A program made the translations under genes and the position numbers. Below are positions 9,727-20,839 of a stretch of DNA of 64,000 bases, one piece after another. The DNA is from Spinellus fusiger. Taxonomy: Eukaryota > Mucoromycota > Mucoromycetes > Mucorales > Phycomycetaceae. The notes under the pieces are model-generated. The model saw nothing but the letters and a program-made list of their open reading frames with translations, searched no databases and was not told the DNA's origin. How positions within the stretch are numbered: the first letter of the stretch is position 1; each line of letters opens with the position of its first letter. The stretch covers positions 1 to 64,000 of the forward strand of contig JALLLS010000128.1 of NCBI GenBank assembly GCA_025094145.1, read 5' to 3'.

Positions 9727-10947
9727 TTGTGTAATCAATATTACCCCAAAAGAGTAAAAATACAAATTGCAAAACTCAACATAAGCAACATCCATCCATC
9801 AGCAACAATCCCCATCCACCCACATAGTACACAGTACACATTGGATACACCAACTAAGGATCCTGGCCAACCACCAACCATCAAGCAACCTCCTGTACCA
9901 GCACCTGTCAGACCCTTTGTGTCTGAGGCCACCACTGCCACCACCATTCCTAACTCAGACAGCAGAAAACCTAGACTACTTACCAAATGCACTTGTGCAA
10001 AGACTTATGAGTATCAAATGACTGAGGTAGAAAAGTCTGATACATTCACCCAGCAGATGATGGCATTTCTGTCAGATATTCAGAGACAAATGGCAACAAT
10101 TGGACTCTGCATCCAGGAATTGGAAGCACAAGTCAAGGTCAAGGATGACCTTATTACATCTCTCCAGGCTCAGATCAATGCCAAGCATGCAGATAATCCA
10201 CCCAAATCACCTCCTGCCCCTACTCCCACACCCATCCCCACAGTGAAACCCACAGATGCCATAGAAAAGGCTACTGTCACTTATGCCAACATGGCTAAAA
10301 AGAACACCTCCCCAGCAAAGAAGACAGCAAAGGCCAGAGCAGTGCTTAGAGCACAAACAGTTTGGGCCTTACAAGAGCCTACTGGGCCCTCAGTATACAA
10401 CTTTGTATACTTGCCCTGTTGCCACTACCTCAAGTATGGCCAGATCTGCAAGATGTTGGGATCACTGAAGATCCAACAGTCACGGATCATAGACATCCAC
10501 TTCCCAGCAAGGGGCACAATTGCACTGCTTGTACATGGTAGCTTCAAGCAAGAACTTGAGGAGAAACTCAAGAAATCAAAGATCAAGCCACAGGCAAGCT
10601 TTGATCCAGTAGCTGCAATGGTGATTGCAGACCCTAAGCTCCAGCAGGAGTCAGATAGCACCAAGGCTGTAATGGCCCAAAAACTCTTTGAGCAATGAGT
10701 GCCCAACACCTGTCTTTGTGCCCCCATTCATTTAGGGTACAGCATTGCTCTCCACTTTGGCTCAAGCATTGCCACACTCTGTCTATCCACCATTGCCTTT
10801 GAGAAGCTCTTGGCAGACCTCAAGGCCAAGGCCACAGTCACCAGCCCTCCTGCCACCCTTGAAAAAGAAGCCCTCCAGGCATTTGGGTCTGACTCAGCCA
10901 TGGAAGGAGTCAAGGGAAACAATCAACACACCCAACAATACTTGTAA
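9727..10947 (+). pseudogene. LINE ORF1-type protein with in-frame stop (copy 1)
   Basis: The frame is collinear with the intact 52739..53968 copy. It has a Pro/Thr-rich N-terminus, a coiled-coil segment (FLSDIQRQMATIG... to SLQAQINAK), then a basic stretch. A compact domain follows (YLKYGQICKMLGSLK, RIIDIHFPARGTIALLVHG) that I recognise as the RRM-like region common in Mucoromycota LINE ORF1 proteins. There is no zinc knuckle. A TGA at 10696-10698 replaces the CGA (Arg) of the other copy, and several Arg codons have become Cys, Trp or His. No ATG lies near the 5' end; the first in-frame ATG is at about 10018. Confidence 0.8.
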
Positions 10948-11238
10948 ATAGACCCATCTTTGGTCTATTGAGAAGCTTGTGGGATTAGGCTCAAACTAAT
11001 GTCTATGTCTGCATTGTCATTTTCTCCCATTTCTCATATTTCTCTTCATTTTTTCCCTCATTTCAAGGTTTTATTTACTCATATCTTCTGTTTCTTTTTT
11101 CCTTGCATTTATTCTTTCCACTTTTGTATTTGAAAGTGTTTATATGTATATCTTAATTGTTCAAAAGCTCTCATAGGGTGGCTAACATGCCCAATGCACA
11201 AATAGCAACCACCACCCAAAAATAAAAAAATACTTTGA
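10948..11238 (+). other. 3'UTR/tail of the ORF1-only element
   Basis: A T-rich then A-rich tail with a conserved core (CTCATAGGGTGGCTAACATG, then GCACAAATAGCAACC). Related tails occur on the minus strand at 52450..52738 and about 50064..50330. It ends AAATACTTTGAA directly against CTGTAT. Confidence 0.75.
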
Positions 11239-11255
11239 ACTGTATTGTTTCTTTC
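11239..11255. repeat. Target-site duplication, right copy
   Basis: Exact second copy of the 17-bp ACTGTATTGTTTCTTTC at 9701..9717. It is followed immediately by the start region of the next LINE (CACACATGGC). Confidence 0.85.
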
Positions 11256-11259
11256 ACAC

Positions 11260-12361
11260 ATGGCTTCTTCTGCTAAAGAATCACAACCTAAGGGCAATCC
11301 CCCTGCAACAAACACCAGTTGGGCTAGCATTGCTGCCAACAAAACAAACACTTCTCTGCCTCTGAGCAACACTCAAGGCATGAAAACGTACAGGACTTGT
11401 GTTTGGCATAGTGCATACTACCCAAGCACAGTCATCTTCAATGTGAGCAAGATCTCACCCACCCACCTCCAGGTATATAAGGCATTGTTTGAGCAATACC
11501 CCAAGAGACTTGGTGCTGCTTCCCAGAAAGAAGGGAAGAAGACCATCTTTGAGGTTGGATTTGCACCTGATGACTATGAGAGCATCAGCAGGGCCTGCAA
11601 AAAAGGGGCTGTACTTCAAAAAGGCCAATGCAACTGTAGTTGGTGTCTTGGCTCTTGGGCCTAAGGTTGATATCAGAAAGGTATCCCTTTCAAGACTCCC
11701 TTTAAGGGACCCACAGACCATCATAGACGGGATCAAGGACACAATGGTTCACTATGGCCAAGTCCTGGATGCAGGTGTCCTTTATGACACAACATATTGC
11801 ACTTACGTGGGTGCTGGCTATGTGGTCCTGGATGTGGCCCCATACACAGATTCAGAAGGTGACCTCATCACCTTCAAGCAGCTCCAACACAACATCCCTT
11901 GGCTGCAGGAGGAGATGGCAATCCATGCTGTCACTAGCACCCTCCCCAAGTGGTGCCATTACTGCCACAAAGATGGCCACAAGAGGGACACTTGCCCTAT
12001 TTGCCCCACCAACAACCACACTTGCTGGTTGTGCCAAGAAACTGGCCATTCTAAGGCCAATTGTCCTCATGGAAATGCCTGCAGCACCAAGACCTGCAAG
12101 CACCAGCCCTCTATGGAGGTAAATCCAGAGGTTCAAGCAGCTGCTGTAGTGAACACAGAGGAGGAGAGGGATGATCCAATGGAGGGTCAAACAGTCCCAG
12201 AAAGCCCCAAGGAAGCCCCAGAGCCCCAGGTAGTAACAGCAGTATTATCTGTGGAAGGGGAGGAGGAGTTGCCCTCTCTTGGCCATGATCACACCATGGC
12301 CAAACAGGTCAAACAGGTTGAGAAGCAACCACAGATGGAGACCCCTGCCACCAAAAGGTAG
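11260..12361 (+). pseudogene. LINE ORF1, zinc-knuckle RNA-binding protein, one frameshift
   Basis: I chose the ATG at 11260 because the reversed fragment at 5608..4967 starts at the same residue. The frame breaks in the AAAAAAGGGG run near 11600-11611 (one extra base compared with the reversed fragment) and continues in the next frame to a TAG at 12359-12361. Near the end are two intact CCHC knuckles: CHYCHKDGHKRDTC and CWLCQETGHSKANC. An acidic and Pro-rich tail follows. Past the TAG the same frame stays open to about 12513, just before ORF2, so this TAG may itself be a mutation. ORF1 proteins of this type bind the LINE RNA and accompany it to the nucleus. Confidence 0.8.
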
Positions 12362-12515
12362 AAGACAAAGGAGCTCTTTCCTAGGGTGACTAGGTCTGCT
12401 TCCTTTGCTACCACCAAGCCCACCACCCACATCCCTGGAGTACATGCCAAGCCTGCTTCAACCCCTGCCATTCCTTCTGCTGGAACAACACCAGCAACTA
12501 CACTAACATCCTAGG

Positions 12516-15500
12516 ATGTTGGCCCTTCCTCTTTCTGTCAGCATTGCCAGTATCAACTGCAATAGCTTGATCAAATCATTCAGTTATTCTCATTCAGACT
12601 TCATTTCATTCCTTTACCAATCCCCATTTGACATCATTGCCCTTCAAGAAACATATGTCACATCACCTCAGCTTGCCACCCTCCTTCACCAACAATTCTG
12701 AGCTCACTCATCCCTATGGACATACCATTGTGGTGTTGTTTCTCTCTCTCCTCACCTTCATTTCAACTGCATACCCTTACCAGAGGATGATTGCGTCCTT
12801 CTGGTCAAGGTAAGTCATGTCTCTTCTTTTTATGATCCTTTCTATGTCCTTGTTCTTTATGCCCCTGCTAGCTCTCTTCCTCAACGAAGAGACTTTTTTC
12901 ATGACCTTTGTTCTTTTTCTATTTTACATGACCCACCCATTCATGATTGCCTCTTTATTATGGAAGATTTCAACATGTCTCTTCACACTCCCTCCACTCA
13001 TCCTCTTCTTATGCCCTGGTGTGAATATCTCTCTTTATACTTTGTAGACTGTCATTATGCCCCTCCTTTTCCTCCTTTACCTACATTTAGGCACAATGCC
13101 ACCACCCTTTCCACCATTGACTATATTTATACCCCCTCATCTCTTTCTTCTTCCCTCAAGTCATCCAATGTTGAGCTGGTCTCATCTTCTTAGACTGATC
13201 ATTCTCTTCTTGCTGCTTCCTTCTGCTTGGGTGTTTTGCCCAGTGAAAAAGGCACCTGGCATGCTAATCCTCTCCTTGTCTCCAATCCTTCCTTTAAAGA
13301 ACAGCTCTCTTCCACCCTCACCAATCCCTTTCCTTCTCTCACTTCTCCCTTGGCGCAAGTCAATTAGGAAAAAGTGAAGCAGGCAGTGCAATGTGTGGCC
13401 AAGATGTTTATCCAGAAGCATGTTCCATGGCAAAAAAAAAGCAATTGAAGATGCTGCAGAGTAAGCATAACAAGCTGCTTTGTAGCAAACCTCCTCTTGC
13501 CATTCTCCACCAAGTCCTTCCTTCCCTTGACCAACATATTGCCACCCTCCAACAGGAACTGGTGGATATCTCATCTCTTTGAGCTGGCAAATGTTGGCAA
13601 GAAAAAGGTGAGAAATCTACTGGTTTCCTCAAGAACACCATCTCTCAATGCACCTCCCAGCAACATATGCCCTCCCTCCAACATCCATTCACCAATGACC
13701 TATGCACCACTCCTTCCACCATAACAGATATAGCACATTCATTTTATATGACTCTCTTTTCCCCTGAACCCACCAACCCTACTGCTACATCCCAACTGCT
13801 GGATCACATCACTCCCAACTGCCAACTCACAGCAGAACAACAATCCTTTCTTCTCCTTCCCTTTACCATCCTTGACATCTGTGACAGTGTATCTCACAGC
13901 CCCAAAGCAAGCAGTTCTGGTCCAGATGGTCTTCCTTATCCAATCCTTTCCCTTGTCTATGCTCACCCTCTTTATGCCACCCTCATTACCCATCTCTACA
14001 ACGATGCCCTTTCCCTTTCTCTATTTCCCTCTTCTTGGATGGACACTGCTATGTGCCTCCTACCCAAGAAAGGTGATCTTATCCTCCTTCACAACTGGCA
14101 CCCCCTTTCTCTGATCAATTGTGATGCTAAAGTGTTTACATGGATGCTGAACTCTAGGATGGTCTGGGTAGCAAAGACACTCATTAATCCCTACCAAACT
14201 GGCTTCCTTCCTTCTTGCTTCATTGCTGACAATGGTCTAATGATCAAGTTAGCAATGGAGTATGCCTCTTCCTCTCATTCCCCCACCATTGGTGTCCTTC
14301 TCAACCAAGAGAAGGCTTATGACCATGTCCATCCCCAATACCTCCAGTCTGTCCTTACCCGTTTTTGTTTCCCTCCTTCCCTTGTCACATCTATCACCCT
14401 TTTCTTCAACACAAAAATCCACATCAATATTAATGGGCACCTTTTGGATCCTGTCACCCAAGCAAGAGGTCTCAGGCAGGGAGACCCATTATCTCCAGTC
14501 CTTTTAAACTTCGTCCTCAAACCGCTCCTTCTTGCCATCCAAGATAATCCTCTCTTCAGAGGTCATTCCATCCCTATGCCTCACCTCCCTTATGCCTCAA
14601 AGTACTTGCTTATGCCAACAACATCCTTGCCTGCCCCAGCACACCCTCCAACCTCACTTGCCTTTGCCACCACCTTGACACCTACAGCCTTGCCTCCAAT
14701 GCCCATGCTAACCTCAACAAAACCCATGCCTTTTCCCTCTCTGGTGCTCCTCTGCCTGAATGGCATGAGCCACTTACAAGAGCTGGTATTCCCTCTTGGA
14801 TAGACTGCTCTTCTCCTTCTCTACTCATTTACCTTGGTTATACCCTCATCCACACTCCTTTACAATGCAACACCTATGCCACCCAACTCCTCGCCACTAT
14901 CCAGCAAGCACTCCACATTCATTCACAACAATTCCTGTCAGTTTGAGGTAGAGCCACTGTGGTTAACACTTTGGTTCTCTCCAAGCTCTGGCATGTTCTC
15001 CGTCTTGTCTGGTTTCTTGTCTCCTTTTATGCCAAGCTAAAATCTATGGTAAGTTCCTGATGAGAAGGATGTTTCTTCCCATCAGCTATGTCAACCTATG
15101 TCTCCCTTGTTACTGTGGTGGTCTTGGTGTGCTGGATCCGTCCACTCAACAGGCCTCCCTCCAGTTTCATTGGCTCCTTTGTCTCCTTTGTCCTGTCACC
15201 CACTATGCTCCCCTTCCCATTCTCTGGCTTTGTGCCTATTTTTCTTATTATATGTCTCTTTCTTCTTCTTTCTATGCCCCCAATTATGTCTTTCTTTTCT
15301 TTTTTCCTGCTTTTTGTTCTGCTTTACATCTGCCCCATTCACATTCATTTAATCTTCTTTTCTTGGCTTTTGACCATCTTCCCCTTCCACAATTGTGCAG
15401 TGACTTGTCTCTTGCTACATGTCTTTGTCTTTCTTTGTCATCCATATGGATATCCTCTACCAACAACCCCACACCAGCTAGGCCAGGCTTCAAATGCCTT

Positions 15501-16270
15501 ACAGTTGCCAATGCCTATTACTATGACCTCCCCACCCAATCCCTACAACGTTGTCCTTGGACAGATTGGCCAATGCGCCCATACCTCCTCTCTCATTTCT
15601 TCCAAGATGTGGACAATCATCACATCATCCACCCTCCTTTCTTTCTTCATGCCTGCATTCCACATATGAATCCACAGTCATTATATTCTGATACTGTGGA
15701 TATACCTTCTTCTCCCCTAACAACATCCTTCTTCAACTTGCCACTTATGCACTCCTTCTCATCACAAGTCTTCCATTCACTATGCCATACACCACCTATG
15801 CCAAACTCTTCTCCTGCTGCCTCGCTTCCACCCAACAAGTGGAAAGCCTTTTGGAAGGCACCTGTCACATGTGGCAAGGAATGTCTGGTTTTGCCTGTTG
15901 CATGGCAAACTGTCCTCCTTGTCACTCTTTTACCGTATCATGCCCACCATTGTCCTCTCACCTTCATGCCGCCTATGCTCCCACCCTTGCCACAGTCCCA
16001 AACATTTCTTGGTGACTTGTCCAAGGGTTTGGCCTGTCTGGATGTCCGTTTTGCCATATTGGCTCAGTATTCACACTCCTTCTTTTGCAGCAATCATCCA
16101 GCATTTACACTCCTTTTCTCTTCCTCCCAATGGACCTCTGACTAGTAGTCAAGTCTTTGGTGCAGTTCTCCAGGCAATTTGGCATGGCTACTAGGCCAGC
16201 CACTTCCACAACTCTCCTTTCCTCACCTCCACCGTCTCTGAACGTGCCCGATCCCTTCTTACCACCCTTA
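12516..16270 (+). pseudogene. LINE ORF2: endonuclease, reverse transcriptase, zinc-binding tail, multiply broken
   Basis: The ATG at 12516 opens an endonuclease start (SIASINCNSLIKSF, then DIIALQETYV), which stops after 61 codons. RT blocks are readable in 13667-14803: SSSGPDGLPYPILSLV, NQEKAYDHVHPQYL and GLRQGDPLSPVLLNF. The catalytic YADD then appears in a shifted frame near 14610 as YANN, so the active site is lost. Further blocks follow in other frames (LSKLWHVLR; CYCGGLGVLDP near 15090), ending with a Cys/His cluster (CRLCSHPCHSPKHFLVTCP near 15975-16020) of the kind found C-terminal to LINE RTs. At least five frame changes or stops separate these blocks. Confidence 0.8.
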
Positions 16271-16630
16271 CCTGCAAAAACAAAGACATGTCATAGTCTA
16301 GTGTTTATTTTAACTTTATGTCCTTTTCTCCTATATACTCCTTTTGTTTAGCTAGTTTTTTTTTCTTTCTTTTTCTGTTATTTTAATTTTCTGCAAGTGA
16401 CTTGTGTCCAATATGCTTTCCCAGTCAGACCTCTCAGTGCAACGTGTGACTGCGTAAAGACGCTTAATAAAAAGTGTCATACAAAAAAAAACTATGCTAT
16501 TTTGGAGGAAAACATTCTTTAACTACATCCATTAATATAGGCTTATTGCCCAATGCGTCGATAGCATTTCCCTGTCAATTTCCATAGTAAATTTGTAAGA
16601 TCATTATTGAAGAGATAATGTTTCAAAGAT

Positions 16631-16740
16631 TATGCAAAAAGAATTTATGGAATTGTGCAAAATGTAAAATATAAACTGTGCAAAAAGTGAAGAAAAAAGT
16701 GTGCAATCTATTTCTGAGGTTGTGCAAATAATTTCCGAAA
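16631..16740. repeat. Five phased TGTGCAA-type motifs, 23-bp period
   Basis: The G of the (T)GTGCAA core (TATGCAA in the first unit) falls at 16634, 16657, 16680, 16703 and 16724, that is spacings of 23, 23, 23 and 21 bp. Between the cores the sequence is A-rich and loosely similar, so it is either a decayed 23-bp minisatellite or a row of binding sites. Confidence 0.65.
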
Positions 16741-18193
16741 ATAGTGTAGGTTAATCGAGTTGAGCTTGGTCATGTATAAATAGTAAATAATAGATAATGG
16801 GAAATGAATGATAAAAAATAATAAGAATGAATGGGGTGGGTGAGGAACATTTATTCCTGTGTTTTTTTCCTTCCTATGGTCTAAATAGACAATTATATCA
16901 CTATTACTATACTATTACTATATTAATATATTACTATATATTACTATATATTACTATATTATTAATGAGAACATTACCATTTCAGACTTCCAGGCAGTGG
17001 TGGCCCATCCATGACACTAAAGACTATGAAATAGGCAGTAGCACTTACACTCTGTAATGTAGAAAACCATTTGTTTAACAAGATTAGAATGTCTAAGGAT
17101 TAAGGGATTAAATATATTATTATTAATGTTTTATATGAAGAATAAATGACGGTATGAAAAGCCATCACTACTTTCGTGTCCTTTTTGCCCTTTGTCTCAG
17201 CAGCCTAAACATTTAAAACGTTGTAAAGGCTTGTTATAGCATTTAGCATCTGAATATTGATTTGACTATCATTGACTCATGTTGAGTATTAAGGAAGTTT
17301 GAGTTGGCAGTAGAATAGTGAAGTAATGTCTATTCTTATTTCACAGACAGAAAGAGTAGACACATGGCAGAAGATAGCATGATGAATAGTCTGTTGGATG
17401 GTTAGTGTGTAGAATCATGAGCATCAAAATGTGTGTTTTATTATTCATAATTACTTGTGTAGGTATATTCTCTAATCCATTGTGTTACTGAATAAGAAAT
17501 ATAAACACACACCATAGTACTAAGCTGACAAATGGCTATGAAAATCATTCACCAAGAATAAATAGTGAATGGAAGGAGATTGATATCATCTATAGTTTTT
17601 ATTTTGAATAAGTTACACACTCTACAAGAAATAAAGTTTATACATTTTGAATTCATGTATTTTTGTGGACTCCTATAATTCACATACTCGATAAAATACT
17701 TATTCACACACTTATCAGTCTCTGTTCATTGTTCTTTCTAAAGTAACATTTTACACTTTTTTCCAAACATGTGGACTCCATGGGTAAATACTTGACATGA
17801 ACTGGTATTTGTTGATAGAGTCAATGATCAGAACAATGGACATTGATGTATGGATGAAAGGGATGCATACCGACTATTTGGGTTTTTTATTTTTATTTTA
17901 ATAAACTCGGCTAATTGTGTAAAAATATCTCGTGGGCATACTGCTCATTTCTGTGTTCCAAGTGAGAAAAGGCAAGAGAGTAGGCCCTGCTTTTCCATTT
18001 GCCCTTATAAAAGAATTAGTGTCTACTCTGCCTTTCATCTATTAGCATGACACCTGCTCTGTTATTGTATTGTGAATCAATGAAAGAGACAAGGATATTT
18101 ATACTGTATAACTCTATAATAACTCTATTACTACTGTTATTATAATAGCCATAGCCATATTAATGGAGCATCTATTCTATTTATCTATTTATC

Positions 18194-18194
18194 A

Positions 18195-18251
<57 letters not shown>

Positions 18252-18256
18252 TATAA
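18194..18256. repeat. Microsatellite (ATACAT)n
   Basis: About ten uninterrupted hexamer units, followed by an A-rich stretch. Confidence 0.9.
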
Positions 18257-18843
18257 ATATAAAAGAAAAAGAAAAAGAAGGGGGTGGCCCTCTACACTGC
18301 ACTTATTCTCAGTAGTGCATTTAGAACATTTATACATGGTATACAGGAAATTTTTAGATGATTGAATACCACACCACTTGAACTGTCATTGATGTATAAG
18401 TATGTTTGTTGTGTTTCATGTCAAAACCTAATGTTGACTCACACCAGACACTATCAGCACTTCCCACCCCTAGGAATCAAAGAGAGATAATTTCTTATCA
18501 TATCCTATCTGGCCTATCATACTACACCATATCCATTTTAGATTAGATAAGTCTGGCCTGTCATGTCCTGTTTATTTTTGCTTACCTTTGCCTTTTTGCC
18601 CAGCCCAGTCTCTGTTAGGCACTATTTTCACATGGGATCTTTTCCAACGCCAGATTGAAACTCCAACTTTTTCTCGAGAACAATAGCACAAGAACTTTTA
18701 CGTATTTTAGACTGTTATGAGTAGACTGTTAAAATAATCTGTCCTTTGTAGTAAGTCTGAGCGCTGACAAAGACGCATTGATTGGTTTTTCCTTTTATGG
18801 AGATTCATTCTCTCCTTCCAAAGTATCTCCATTGATAATTGAC

Positions 18844-18851
18844 TATAAATA
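18844..18851 (+). promoter_or_regulatory. TATA box of DGAT2
   Basis: TATAAATA, 64-71 bp upstream of the DGAT2 start codon, in a suitable position for a fungal TATA element. Confidence 0.6.
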
Positions 18852-18914
18852 GTAAGCACCACGTTAAATAGTTACAGCACAGTCTTTTATTTTAACTATC
18901 CAGTGTGTGTAGTC

Positions 18915-20339
18915 ATGGAGAAGGAATTTTCCACTGCAGAGCCTGTTAGTGCCTCATGCGAGTCAATAACACCTACCAAGGTGCCTACAGAGAGCGAGAA
19001 TAAAGAGAGCAGCAAGGGCGTGAAGGAGGCAGCCACTGATCTTACTACGAGTGCTGCTGCTGATACTACAACCAGGACGACGACAGCCAAGACAACTACC
19101 ACAAAAGAATCCTCAACAGAGAGTGTGCTCCACCCAAAGCCCACCAAATCACAAATCCACTGGGCACCACTGACTGTGCCGCTTAAAAGACGTATGCAAA
19201 TGCTGGTGCTGCTTATTTGGACCTGTATGATTCCCATTTGCTTCTCTGTCTACTTCTATGCCATGTGCTACCCCTTCCTGTGGCCTCTTATTCTTGCCTA
19301 CACCACCTACCTTGTATTTGACAAGGCCCACGAATCAGGAGGGCGTCGTATTAGCTGGTTCCGTCATAGCCGCATCTGGCGCCACTTTGCTGGCTATTTC
19401 CCTATCTCTCTTGTCAAGGTAAAGAAAAAGAAGCCCTCAGAGACCATGTCTATTTGTATAGAAAGAAAGAAAGACAAAAACAGAAACAAAAAAGAACAAT
19501 AGTAGAAAGACAAAACAAAAAGAAGCGTCTTCTCTCTCCTCTTTATTCCTCTCTTCATTCCTCTTTGAACAACCCTCGCCTGTTGCTAACATGGAAAGTA
19601 GGAATGCAAACTAGATCCTGATCGTAACTATGTGTTTGGCTACCATCCTCATGGCATTATCTCCATGGGCGCCCTCTGTAACTTTGGCACAGAAGCCACC
19701 CACTTCTCCTCTCTTTTCCCTGGCATTGTCCCTTCATTATTGACACTCGAGAGTAATTTCAAGATTCCCTTTTACCGCGATATCATCATGGCCCTTGGCC
19801 TTGCTTCTGTCTCTCGTAAATCATGCGAAAACATTCTCTCTTCTGGTCCAGGTCGTTCCATTGTCATTGTCATTGGCGGTGCTGCAGAGTCATTGACAGC
19901 ACGTCCAGGCGTCACTGACTTGATCCTCAAACGACGCCTTGGGTTCATTCGTATCGCCATAAAGCACCAAGCACCTCTTGTTCCTGTGTTTTCATTCGGA
20001 GAAAACGACTTGTACGATCAATTAGACAATGCGCAAGGATCCATTGTATGGATAGTCCAAAAGAAGATGCAGGCACTCCTTGGATTCACAGTACCTTTGT
20101 TCCATGCCCGTGGTATCTTTAATTATGACATGGGGTTGATGCCTTTCCGACATCATGTAGTGACAGTGGTGGGTAAGCCTGTGCAGGTGCCTGCCCTTGA
20201 CGAGGGACAGACAGAGCCTACACGAGAGCAGCTGGAGGCTGTACAGAAGGAGTACATTCATGAGTTGGAGTCGATTTACCACAAGTACAAGGATGTTTAT
20301 GCCAAGGACCGTAAGCGAGACCTTTGCATTATTGATTAA
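18915..20339 (+). CDS. DGAT2: Diacylglycerol O-acyltransferase 2 (DGAT2 family)
   Basis: Final acyl-CoA-dependent step of triacylglycerol synthesis at the ER and lipid droplet. Exons 18915-19418 and 19602-20339 give 413 residues. The intron (183 bp) has GTAAAG, a CTAAC branch site and TAG, and keeps the frame. Residues 1-90 are a Ser/Thr-rich extension. A hydrophobic hairpin lies at about 95-136, and the catalytic HPHG is at 183-186 in YVFGYHPHGIISMGA. Conserved blocks follow: ESNFKIPFYRD, IGGAAESLTARPG, RRLGFIRIAIKHQAPLVPVFSFGEND and the C-terminal VVTVVGKPVQVP. This matches DGAT2 rather than wax or monoacylglycerol acyltransferases in the long N-terminus, though these paralogues are close. 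I took the ATG at 18915; codons upstream lack ATG. The gene converges on the ABC transporter. Confidence 0.95.
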
Positions 20340-20839
20340 GTAAGGTTATAAGGAAAACAAAGCAATAATAGAAAACGACTTTATAAGACAGCAACAGCAA
20401 CAACACAAAAAAACACACACAAAAAATCAAGACAAAAAAGACAAAATAATATGAATAAACAAGTGGACCATGTGTGGTACCTGTTCTATAGAGGTGTGTT
20501 ATCTGTCTAGAGTCTTATCCCAAGTCCATATTCTTTGGATACTAGCAGATATAGGTTAATGATTAAAGATGTTTATAAAGAGTACACTCTCTTGTCTGTG
20601 GAGAGAGTATTAAGAAAAGAAAAAAGAAAGAAAGAAAAAAAGAGAAGAGAATCCATTCACAGACATACAAAGAAAAAAGAAGAGAATTATACAGAAAATA
20701 ATAAAGACAAAAAGAAAAAACGAAAAAGAGAGAGAGAGAAAAGAAACAAATGTAAACACTACTAGGACGACTAGGACGACTAGTAGTGATGGTGACGATG
20801 ATAGTGATGGTGATGGTGATGTACGACTCCTGGCTCTCA
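20340..20839. other. Intergenic region between convergent genes
   Basis: Purine-rich low-complexity DNA (GAAAG/AAAAG runs at 20610-20750) and GAT/GGT triplet repeats at 20785-20820. It holds the 3'UTRs of DGAT2 and the ABC transporter; no gene is seen. Confidence 0.7.

Larger units (their letters stand above)
9718..11238 (+). mobile_element. ORF1-only LINE derivative (about 1.5 kb), copy 1
   Basis: A unit of about 1521 bp starting CTGGCTTTTTTGTGTAATC and ending AAATACTTTGAA, flanked by an exact 17-bp duplication. It contains only an ORF1-type frame and a roughly 290-bp 3'UTR, with no endonuclease or RT. The same unit with the same internal junction is present at 52450..53969 on the other strand. 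The 3'UTR is shared with the RT-bearing LINE tail at about 50064..50330, which suggests mobilisation in trans by that LINE (inference). Confidence 0.8.
11256..16491 (+). mobile_element. LINE retrotransposon, two ORFs, decayed, poly-A tail
   Basis: Non-LTR element with ORF1 (zinc knuckles) at 11260, ORF2 (endonuclease, RT, C-terminal Cys/His motif) at 12516-16270 and a 3' end AATAAA...TACAAAAAAAAA at 16465-16491. Its 5' side abuts the duplication of the ORF1-only element. The sequence is very poor in CpG and carries many stops and frameshifts in both ORFs, so it cannot move by itself. Confidence 0.8.
16492..18843. other. AT-rich intergenic region
   Basis: No coding region is supported. It includes a degenerate 23-bp tandem array (16631-16740), TTACTATA repeats near 16890-16965, the ATACAT microsatellite at 18194-18256 and, at the right end, the DGAT2 promoter. 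Confidence 0.6.

Noticed and set aside
15060..16145. 361-codon plus-strand frame as an independent membrane protein
   Set aside because: The hydrophobic look comes from C/T-rich LINE ORF2 sequence; CYCGGLGVLDP and the Cys/His cluster mark it as the C-terminal part of the LINE RT.
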